From assembly GCA_024280785.1 (NCBI GenBank), contig JAJRPK010000190.1, positions 1 to 5,385 on the forward strand: a stretch of DNA of 5,385 bases, written 5' to 3'. The notes beneath the pieces are model-generated. The model ran no database searches, was not told the origin of the DNA, and saw nothing but the letters and a program-made list of their open reading frames with translations. The stretch comes from Gammaproteobacteria bacterium. GTDB lineage: Bacteria; Pseudomonadota; Gammaproteobacteria; Pseudomonadales; UBA7434. The position numbers and the translations under genes were made by a program. Below are positions 1-5,385 of the stretch, in pieces. Each line of letters starts with the position of its first letter. The first letter of the stretch is position 1.

Positions 1-316
1 AGGTGAGTATGAAGTTGTGTTGGCTGATTAGTTCGGTAAGTTCATTGATAAACTGCTCTCGCTGTTCTTTACCTTTGAATATATTAAAGTCGCCTTTTTC
101 TTTGCGAATTTCCTGCTCATGAAGAATTACCAAATCATGACCAAAATGCTTAAATTTTAACTTTTGCAGAGCCGAAACTACTTTTTCGCTGTAGTGTTTC
201 TTTTGAAATATACAAAAGGCGAGAACAAATATTGGGTAGTTCGGGTCAACATATTGCAGGCTGTGGTCGCCGCTTTCATCGACATAAACAATATAATCAC
301 TAAAGTTATTGGTCAC
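1..316 (-). CDS. DUF3800 domain-containing protein (N-terminal part, 3' end outside the window)
   Basis: About 105 residues are visible, and the frame stays open to the left edge, so the C-terminal part is missing from the window. The fragment opens with a short polar leader followed by the motif YIVYVDESGDH, a run typical of the N-terminus of DUF3800 proteins. After it come DPNYPIFVLAFCIF, HDLVILHEQEIRK and an Arg/Glu-rich helix, in the order expected for that family. The conserved Asp-Glu pair in the first motif suggests an acidic, possibly metal-dependent site. DUF3800 proteins are thought to have an RNase H-like fold, but their biochemical role is not established. I chose the GTG at 314-316 because AAGGA lies 8 bases upstream and the protein would then start MTNNFSDYIVY. 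An in-frame ATG at 323-325 overlaps that ribosome binding site and is less likely. No signal peptide is visible, so the protein is probably cytoplasmic. The family call is confident; the function is unknown. Confidence 0.85.
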   Translation of the reverse strand, partial: MTNNFSDYIVYVDESGDHSLQYVDPNYPIFVLAFCIFQKKHYSEKVVSALQKLKFKHFGHDLVILHEQEIRKEKGDFNIFKGKEQREQFINELTELISQHNFILT

Positions 317-324
317 TGTATGCA

Positions 325-329
325 TCCTT
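325..329 (-). promoter_or_regulatory. Ribosome binding site deciding the DUF3800 start
   Basis: AAGGA on the minus strand lies 8 bases before a GTG codon at 314-316. The ATG at 323-325 overlaps its last base and so cannot use it as a Shine-Dalgarno sequence. This favours GTG as the true start. Confidence 0.6.
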
Positions 330-487
330 AGCAACGATCGGCTCCGAGTATCTGTACCTATTCCCGTGTGTATTGTACGATGGCCCTAGAAGTAAGGTTG
401 TAAAATATTAACCGGTATAGGATTATCAACTAGCAAGCCCGAGAGCTTTCATGGAATCATAGTCCTCGATCCGAACTGCATATGAAG

Positions 488-515
488 TTGCCCCATAACT
501 CTACATGTGCATAAA
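488..515 (+). promoter_or_regulatory. Weak candidate sigma-70 promoter for the central operon
   Basis: TTGCCC (488-493) and CATAAA (510-515) are separated by 16 bases; each matches its consensus hexamer at four of six positions. Transcription would begin about 20 bases before the ATG at 542, leaving room for little more than the ribosome binding site. A competing weak pair is TTGTAA (398-403) and GATTAT (421-426), with 17-base spacing. Neither is convincing on its own. Confidence 0.25.
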
Positions 516-541
516 AAAGATGTTGAGAGAGAAAAGGGAAT

Positions 542-2761
542 ATGTTGCGATTTATTTACTCTACAATCATCGTAGTGACGTTAATTACAAGCCAGTTTTT
601 GGTGGCTACTGAGCTTACTCGTTTGGCTCCTGATTTACAAAAACAAAAATCTTTGCGTCAGCAAAAAGATGCAGGTGCAGAAGTACTTTATGCTATTAAG
701 AAAACACATGTCCAATTAGACTTTAAAACAGAGTCGGTTCAGTATTATTCTATTCGTATTAATGATGCTGATGCAGCTCGGGATTTTGGCCGAATTACTC
801 TTCGGTATAATCACTACTACTCTGATATCGAATTGCAATTTGCCAATGTCCTTGCGCCAGATGGTGAATTAAAGACTTTAAGTTCTGATGCCATGCAAAA
901 AAGGATCGGTGGCTCACAAGATTTCTATGATGAAAGTTCGCAGCTGGTTTTTTCGTTGCCGGATGTCAGCCCAGGATCGATTATTGAATTTCAATTTATT
1001 ACGAAACAGGTCCGACATTCTATTCCAGATTATTTTAGTGATGCCTCCGGCAACAATTGGTTCCAGCCTACGGCGGGTGGGCGTAGTGGTCGGCTTGATT
1101 ATGTCCACAAGGCGGTTTATGAATTAACGCTCGATAAGTTAGCCCCTCTGGAGGTTGAGTTATTGGGGGGGCATAAAATACGCTATAAAAAACTTTTGGA
1201 TAACAACACTGTTACGCATCGATGGACGTGGAAGAAACTGCCGGAAGTGCCGATCGAATCGTTTATGCCTTGGTATGAATCTGTAGCTTCGAAAGTTCGT
1301 GTTTCTAGCACAAGAGACTGGGCTGTGGTTGATCGCTGGATGTGGGGACTGGTGGAAGATAAACTGCAGACAAATCTCGAGATTCAGAGCATCGCAGAAA
1401 ATCTAGTGGATCGTGCAGCTACAGAGCAAGAAAAAATTAAAGCAGTGTACGCATATTTGCAAAACAATTTTCGCTACGTGTACGCTCATTTGGGTCGTGG
1501 AGGCTATGAGCCTCATTTTGCAGCGGAAGTCGTGAACCGTTTGTATGGTGATTGTAAAGACCAGACAATACTGGCCGTAGCTTTGCTCAACGCATTGGAT
1601 GTAAAGGCACTACCGGCATTGGTTGTTACGCCGCGAGCTGATCGCCCGAGCATGAGTTTAGTGGCAATGTATTTTGATCATATGATTGTCTGGATTCCCG
1701 GTGAAGAGGATAGTGGAATCTGGATGGACACTACAGGTGATCGTTCATTGTACCCGGGGCTTAGTAACGCCTTACTTGATCAACCAGCTTTTATTATCGA
1801 TGGGAAGGGAGGGCGAGGTACTGCGATAGGCCGGGTTGAATATCCCAGTCATGCAACGATGAATCTCGATTATAGTTTAAATGAGAGCAGTCATTTAGTG
1901 GTAAATATGTCTGTGATATTTTCGGGCAGTTTGGAACAAGATATACGAAATTGGTGGGTTCATTTAGATGACCGTGAGACAGCCTTATACAGTTTTGCGA
2001 AAGCACCTTTTGCAGGACTGAGCTCCGAAGCCACAATTAAGGCCGCGCTCAATAACGTTAATAATCTTTGGAGGCCGGTTAGTTTGACGGCGACAATAGA
2101 CTTTGGGCCGGCCATTAACGATGCTGAAAAGTCGTACTCTATTGGCGCCAATATTGCGCAGGTTTTGGGCATGTTTGGCGAACTCAATGGATTGTCTTTA
2201 CCTGAAACCAGACAAGGGCCTTGGGTTAGCCGGCAAGACATTACGTTGCAGTTGAATGTGACAATGAATAGTTCGGATCGATTCGCTTCGAGTTTAATGC
2301 GAAGTGCATTGGATGAGATCAATCCTTATTTCGAAGTGCGTCAAATAGCCAAGCGTATGGATAATGGCTTCATACTGTCAATGGATTATCGGCGCAGCAA
2401 GTTTCAATTGCACTCAAATGACTATGCGCAGTTTTATAAGCTCTCGAAAGACCTGATGAGTGGTGATGGTTGGAAAATCACATTTTACCTGCCTATTGCG
2501 ATCACCCGAACAAATAGCTTCGGGGGGGACGCTCGACAAGAGGGAGACGAAACAGCGGCATATCATATCGCTCGTGCCAGAGTGTTGATTGATTTAGCCC
2601 AGTTTGAAGAGTCAGAAGCGGCTAGCAGGGAAGCGATAGATATTGATAAAGAAAATGGTGAAGCCTGGTATGTACTCGGTGTTGCGATGGGATTTCAGGC
2701 AAATCTGGCTTCTGCAGAAAGCGCGTTTGCCAGGGCTAAAAACCTGGGGTTTCAACCCTAG
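542..2761 (+). CDS. Exported DUF3857 / transglutaminase-like protein with C-terminal TPR
   Basis: This 739-residue protein starts with a Sec-type signal peptide (about residues 1-22: MLRF, then a hydrophobic core ending near LVATE), so the mature protein should be periplasmic or envelope-associated. Residues about 60-250 match the DUF3857 pattern: a beta-rich domain with SIRINDADAARDFG, then LPDVSPGSIIEFQF. Residues about 290-400 are a transglutaminase-like (papain-fold) core with a full candidate triad: Cys338 in YGDCKDQT, His380 in FDHMIVW and Asp396 in WMDTTGD. Residues about 410-650 form a second beta-rich region typical of the family. Residues about 672-735 form a TPR-like helical pair (AYHIARARVL, EAWYVLGVAMG). 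Bacterial members may be proteases, amidases or cross-linkers; the substrate is unknown. The ATG follows a purine-rich AAGGGA with unusually short spacing, but it is the only start that keeps the signal peptide. The stop lies 18 bases before the next gene, indicating an operon. The frame is intact across two seven-G runs. Confidence 0.9.
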   Translation: MLRFIYSTIIVVTLITSQFLVATELTRLAPDLQKQKSLRQQKDAGAEVLYAIKKTHVQLDFKTESVQYYSIRINDADAARDFGRITLRYNHYYSDIELQFANVLAPDGELKTLSSDAMQKRIGGSQDFYDESSQLVFSLPDVSPGSIIEFQFITKQVRHSIPDYFSDASGNNWFQPTAGGRSGRLDYVHKAVYELTLDKLAPLEVELLGGHKIRYKKLLDNNTVTHRWTWKKLPEVPIESFMPWYESVASKVRVSSTRDWAVVDRWMWGLVEDKLQTNLEIQSIAENLVDRAATEQEKIKAVYAYLQNNFRYVYAHLGRGGYEPHFAAEVVNRLYGDCKDQTILAVALLNALDVKALPALVVTPRADRPSMSLVAMYFDHMIVWIPGEEDSGIWMDTTGDRSLYPGLSNALLDQPAFIIDGKGGRGTAIGRVEYPSHATMNLDYSLNESSHLVVNMSVIFSGSLEQDIRNWWVHLDDRETALYSFAKAPFAGLSSEATIKAALNNVNNLWRPVSLTATIDFGPAINDAEKSYSIGANIAQVLGMFGELNGLSLPETRQGPWVSRQDITLQLNVTMNSSDRFASSLMRSALDEINPYFEVRQIAKRMDNGFILSMDYRRSKFQLHSNDYAQFYKLSKDLMSGDGWKITFYLPIAITRTNSFGGDARQEGDETAAYHIARARVLIDLAQFEESEAASREAIDIDKENGEAWYVLGVAMGFQANLASAESAFARAKNLGFQP

Positions 2762-2762
2762 T

Positions 2763-2769
2763 AGAAGGA
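2763..2769 (+). promoter_or_regulatory. Ribosome binding site of the TPR-TonB_C gene
   Basis: AGAAGGA begins two bases after the upstream stop codon and lies 10 bases before the ATG at 2780. It supports the first of two adjacent ATG codons as the start and translation of the second gene from the same transcript. Confidence 0.65.
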
Positions 2770-2779
2770 TGTTAAAAAT

Positions 2780-4546
2780 ATGATGCTTCGTCATACGCTA
2801 TTTTTTTTACTCGGTGCCTGGTCAGCACTAGCGTCGGCTACAGAGAAACTACCCCAGACGTTGTCATCTGATGCAGCTCTTTTACAAGGCCATATGATCT
2901 ACCAGCAGTGGCTTAGTGATGGAGACAAGAGAGACATAAAAGATCTGTTAAAAGCAAATTCGCTCTATAACATTGCCAGCAAAGAACATCGCTACGACTA
3001 TCGATTCCAAATTAACCAATATTTGGTTAATTACGCATTGGCTTGGGAAGATTGGAATAAATGGCATGTGGCACTCGAAGAAAATTACGCTAATCTAGAT
3101 CCTCTTTTTACTTACGAAGTTAATCATCCGGGTATCGTTGAATTAAGAACGATTACTTCGTTGTCACACACTGAACATATTGCGCGAAAACTTGCTCTGT
3201 TCAAAAAAATATTACGAGAAAATCCCGAGTCGGCATACTCTTGGTATCTATTGTCAAAATATTTTGAGCGGTTGGAACACTACGAGCTTGCACTTGAGGC
3301 GGCCAAAGTGTCAAGTAAACTAATTGAGAGTTCGGCTGAAATCAATTTTCAAATAGGTAACCTTTATTATTTTTTGTGGGCAGGACATAGTTGTGACAGG
3401 GATGGCAGAAGCTATGCGATTCGGGCGGTCCCTTATTTTGTTAAAGCCAGTACATTGTTGCCAGAAAGTTCTTTTTTTGCAAATCGATTGTCACATATCT
3501 ACAAGGTTCTGGGCGTGTACCCAATGGCAATCAACGTGGGGGAAAAAGCGTTAGCTTTAGACGAAAACCTCTATACGCTAAGGGATTTGGCTGAGGCGAC
3601 AATGCTAGATGGGCAGTATCAGCGTGCAGAAAAATATTATCTCAATTTGGTCGGTAAGCATAAAGAGACAAAGTACTATTATCAACTAGCGAAAATTGAC
3701 ATTGCCAACCGTAATTTTTCGAAGTTTGGAAAAGATTACAAAAAGGCGACGAAGGCGCACTCATCAAAATCTTTGCAACGACTAATACATTATGAGTTGC
3801 TAAAAAAATATGATCAGAAAGAAGCGCTAAAGTTTTTAAAAAAGCACAGTTTGCATTGGAACTTCTATGAATCATTCGATGAAGATGTTTGGTCTCGTTG
3901 GACTATGCAATACATGTCTGACGTGATTTCCAAGAAAGCCTATTTTGAAAAGGCAGTCAACGATTGCCAAAAAGGAAAGGCCCACTTTTATCATGCACTG
4001 AGTTTATGGGATGACAATCATAGAATAAAAGCAGTTTGTGCTTTAAAACGATCGATGACTTTGGGTTCTACTTTTTCTGATGAATATGATTGGGCAAAGG
4101 TCTTGATTGATAGCAAGCTAATTTTCGCCGTCACGCCTAATTGCGGCGAGCTTGAAATACTGCAGCTGGCTGAAAAGAAAACAGAGTACCCTGACGCGAT
4201 CGATGATTTTATGTGGGCTTTAAATAATGCCGAAGGCTACCACGGAGATATAGATTATAAAGCATTTCAAATGCCCGAGCCAAAATACCCAGTGGAAGCT
4301 AACAAAATGGGTGCAGAAGGTTATGCAATTGTAAGCCTAAGCATAAATGAAGGTGGGTTTGTTGAGGCCGTTGAATTGCAAGAGGAGCTGCCTGAGGGTG
4401 CAGGGTTTGGGTTTTCGGCAATCGAGGCCGCTAGACAATTGCGGTTCTTTCCTAAAGTTGAGGGAGGTATACCAGTACCGGTCGACAATATTTTATTTAA
4501 ATATAACTTCACAGGTTTTACAGATAATGGAGATGAAGGCGGCTAA
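2780..4546 (+). CDS. Exported TPR protein with a TonB C-terminal domain
   Basis: This 588-residue protein begins with a clear Sec signal peptide (residues 1-20, hydrophobic HTLFFLLGAWSALASA, likely cleaved at ASA/TE). Residues about 120-330 contain TPR-like helical repeats; the best are SAYSWYLLSKYFERLEHYELAL (from residue 151), SFFANRLSHIYKVLGVYPMAI (from 231) and LYTLRDLAEATMLDGQYQRA (from 264). A further degenerate repeat lies near 398-430. Residues about 498-577 match the TonB C-terminal domain: PEPKYPVEAN, GAEGYAIVSLSINEGG, RFFP at 555-558 and GIPVPV at 563-568. Classical TonB has an uncleaved membrane anchor and a Pro-rich spacer; both are missing here, so energy transduction is unlikely. 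A periplasmic role in protein or peptidoglycan binding fits better. Four cysteines (205, 396, 420, 455) could form disulfides. The gene sits 18 bases after the transglutaminase-like gene with its own good ribosome binding site, so the products probably act together. The exact function is unknown. Confidence 0.88.
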   Translation: MMLRHTLFFLLGAWSALASATEKLPQTLSSDAALLQGHMIYQQWLSDGDKRDIKDLLKANSLYNIASKEHRYDYRFQINQYLVNYALAWEDWNKWHVALEENYANLDPLFTYEVNHPGIVELRTITSLSHTEHIARKLALFKKILRENPESAYSWYLLSKYFERLEHYELALEAAKVSSKLIESSAEINFQIGNLYYFLWAGHSCDRDGRSYAIRAVPYFVKASTLLPESSFFANRLSHIYKVLGVYPMAINVGEKALALDENLYTLRDLAEATMLDGQYQRAEKYYLNLVGKHKETKYYYQLAKIDIANRNFSKFGKDYKKATKAHSSKSLQRLIHYELLKKYDQKEALKFLKKHSLHWNFYESFDEDVWSRWTMQYMSDVISKKAYFEKAVNDCQKGKAHFYHALSLWDDNHRIKAVCALKRSMTLGSTFSDEYDWAKVLIDSKLIFAVTPNCGELEILQLAEKKTEYPDAIDDFMWALNNAEGYHGDIDYKAFQMPEPKYPVEANKMGAEGYAIVSLSINEGGFVEAVELQEELPEGAGFGFSAIEAARQLRFFPKVEGGIPVPVDNILFKYNFTGFTDNGDEGG

Positions 4547-4606
4547 CGCAATTCTAAGAGAAGATCTGAAGAGAACTCACTTTTAAATGATTACAAAATA
4601 AATTTC

Positions 4607-4638
4607 GATCGAGGGCCCTTATTTCATTTCTCTCGATC
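4607..4638. terminator. Imperfect hairpin after the operon, possible terminator
   Basis: GATCGAGGG (4607-4615) can pair with CTCTCGATC (4630-4638), giving nine pairs including one G-U around a 14-base loop. On the plus strand no T-run follows. On the minus strand the hairpin is followed by GAAATTTATTTTG, so any intrinsic terminator activity would be better suited to leftward transcription coming from the P450 side. This is weak evidence. Confidence 0.35.
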
Positions 4639-4662
4639 CACCTTTACGGATATTCAAATATT

Positions 4663-4748
4663 ATGAAAACATACTTTATATATCGATACTATTTTTATGT
4701 CTTGGAACTACTGTTTCTGCAGAAAATGAAAAAGCGTTGAATATTTAA
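4663..4748 (+). pseudogene. Frameshifted remnant of a small exported protein (signal peptide only)
   Basis: As written, the ATG at 4663 gives a 25-codon frame ending in TGA at 4738-4740, with no recognisable content. The frame beginning at 4665 reads ENILYISILFLCLGTTVSAE and stops at TAA (4746-4748); it has no start codon of its own. Adding one A to the AAAA run at 4666-4669 joins the ATG to this frame and gives MKNILYISILF, then CLGTTVSAENEKALNI. That is a near-ideal Sec signal peptide: a Lys n-region, a hydrophobic core and a VSA/E cleavage site. The simplest reading is a gene whose start was broken by a one-base deletion and whose body has been lost, or a sequencing error in a very small gene. 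No strong ribosome binding site is visible. The original function cannot be told. Confidence 0.45.
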
Positions 4749-4853
4749 GAGTGATGAGTGTCTATCAATACTGGTTGTGGGTTTTAGTTTGAAGTTTCAT
4801 GCTTTGATTGTAAATGGGCTGTCGGGCGTCCCCCCCTATATTTCTGCCGTTAG

Positions 4854-4888
4854 GCGAACTCTTTCAAGAATCTACTAAAAGAGTTCGC
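4854..4888. terminator. Perfect 11-bp inverted repeat, possible bidirectional terminator
   Basis: GCGAACTCTTT (4854-4864) and AAAGAGTTCGC (4878-4888) are exact reverse complements around a 13-base loop. Allowing G-U pairs, the stem extends outward to 4851 and 4891. It sits between two convergent transcription units, where a shared terminator would be expected. A T-rich stretch (ATTTTTATTAT) follows on the plus strand only about 15 bases after the stem, and none follows on the minus strand, so classical intrinsic termination is not certain. It could also be a dispersed palindromic repeat. Confidence 0.5.
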
Positions 4889-4944
4889 TTGCAGGCGCTG
4901 TGATATTTTTATTATACGAGCTCATGCCAAGCTCTGCGTTTCGA

Positions 4945-5385
4945 TTAGCTTGCTTTGTCAAAAGTTATCCGCATTTCCTTAATGCCATTGACCAAGTTGT
5001 CCCTAATATATTGAACGGGTTCGGCAAACTTGGGATTGCGCAAGCGCGGTAGAAGTTCGCGAAACATAATATGCAATTCTAACCGCGCAAGGTGCGCGCC
5101 AAGGCAAAAGTGTTCGCCATTGCCAAACGCTCTGTGCTCGCGGTGCAGCTCCATTGTTTCGGCTCGATCGATGTTAAAGTCTAATGGCGATTCAAAAATA
5201 TTCTCGTCCATGTTGATGATATGCCAGTTAAGCATAATCAGGTCGCCCTTTTTCATTTGCACCTCTTTATATTCGACATCTTCCATAACGGTACGTTGCA
5301 TTTGGATGAATGCAGGGTTATAACGCAGCATCTCTTCGCAGGCATTGGGGATAAGGTCAGGATTATCGATAAGTTTTTGCAGTTG
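4945..5385 (-). CDS. Cytochrome P450 (C-terminal part, 5' end outside the window)
   Basis: The visible 146 residues are the C-terminal third of a bacterial cytochrome P450, a haem-thiolate monooxygenase that inserts one oxygen atom into an organic substrate using electrons usually supplied by a ferredoxin system. The frame is open to the right edge, so the internal Met at 5329-5331 is not the start. Fragment residues 18-21 (EMLR, 5323-5334) are the K-helix ExxR motif. The haem-binding loop FGNGEHFCLG (5098-5127) has the full FGxGxHxCxG pattern, with the haem-ligand Cys at 5104-5106. The motif is followed by the L-helix AHLARLELHIMF and a tail with NGIKEMRITF, usual for soluble bacterial P450s. 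There is no membrane anchor in the visible part. The substrate and CYP family cannot be assigned, because the I-helix and substrate-recognition sites lie outside the window. No ferredoxin gene follows downstream. The gene ends convergent to the central operon. Confidence 0.93.
   Translation of the reverse strand, partial: QLQKLIDNPDLIPNACEEMLRYNPAFIQMQRTVMEDVEYKEVQMKKGDLIMLNWHIINMDENIFESPLDFNIDRAETMELHREHRAFGNGEHFCLGAHLARLELHIMFRELLPRLRNPKFAEPVQYIRDNLVNGIKEMRITFDKAS

Larger units (their letters stand above)
317..541. other. Divergent intergenic region
   Basis: This 225-base gap separates the DUF3800 gene (leftward) from the transglutaminase-like gene (rightward), so it should contain promoters for both. 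No open frame of credible length and no strong palindromic operator is visible. The rightward side has only weak sigma-70-like matches. On the leftward side a lone TACAAT hexamer (minus strand, 372-377) has no properly spaced -35 element. Confidence 0.6.
4547..4944. other. Convergent intergenic region without an intact gene
   Basis: This 398-base gap lies between the end of the TPR-TonB_C gene and the end of the P450 gene. It contains a 9-pair imperfect hairpin (4607-4638), a frameshifted signal-peptide remnant (4663-4748), a seven-C run (4830-4836) and a perfect 11-pair inverted repeat (4854-4888). I see no other convincing coding sequence on either strand. Confidence 0.7.

Noticed and set aside
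372..377. TACAAT on the minus strand as a -10 element for the DUF3800 gene
   Set aside because: The nearest -35-like hexamer (TTTACA) is 21 bases away, too far for a sigma-70 promoter.
482..514. A 10-codon frame (MKLPHNSTCA) just upstream of the transglutaminase-like gene, a possible leader peptide
   Set aside because: There is no ribosome binding site, no run of regulatory codons and no attenuator-like hairpin after it. It is too short to support.
1960..2322. 120-codon minus-strand frame inside the transglutaminase-like gene
   Set aside because: It is the shadow of a well-supported gene on the other strand, with no recognisable domain or start signal.
4741..4875. Open stretch of about 43 codons on the plus strand after the signal-peptide remnant, possibly the body of the broken gene
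   Set aside because: It has no start codon and no recognisable motif, and joining it to the remnant would need a second frameshift. This is too speculative.
4905..4933. Short inverted repeat GAGCT/AGCTC with a 7-base spacer near the P450 stop, as a terminator
   Set aside because: The stem has only five pairs and no T-run follows, so it is likely by chance.
5030..5323. 97-codon plus-strand frame overlapping the P450 gene
   Set aside because: It is antisense to clear P450 motifs (ExxR and the haem-Cys loop) and has a Ser/Arg-rich composition typical of a shadow frame.

Overview
The window looks like a chromosomal stretch of a Gram-negative bacterium, probably a marine-type gammaproteobacterium. 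That is inferred from two adjacent exported proteins with Sec signal peptides, a TonB C-terminal domain, moderate-to-low GC by eye, and the style of the P450 and DUF3800 sequences. The species cannot be named from the sequence alone. No RNA genes, CRISPR array, insertion sequence or origin was found.

Layout: (1) The left edge (1-316, minus strand) holds the N-terminal part of a DUF3800 protein that runs off the window. (2) Bases 317-541 are a divergent intergenic region holding the start signals of that gene and of the central operon. (3) The core is a plus-strand gene pair, 542-2761 and 2780-4546, separated by 18 bases and almost certainly co-transcribed. The first gene encodes an exported DUF3857/transglutaminase-like protein with a complete Cys-His-Asp triad and a C-terminal TPR-like tail. 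The second encodes an exported TPR protein ending in a TonB C-terminal domain. (4) Bases 4547-4944 carry no intact gene. They hold two inverted repeats and a frameshifted remnant that would encode a Sec signal peptide if one A were restored. (5) The right edge (4945-5385, minus strand) is the C-terminal part of a cytochrome P450, including the K-helix ExxR and the haem-cysteine loop. It converges on the central operon.

The only clear functional unit is the central pair. Both products should be in the periplasm or at the outer membrane, both carry TPR-type repeats, and one has an apparently active papain-like or transglutaminase-like site. A reasonable inference is that they form an envelope protein complex or processing module whose substrate is unknown. 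The DUF3800 gene and the P450 are divergent from and convergent on this pair, respectively, and show no evident functional link to it.
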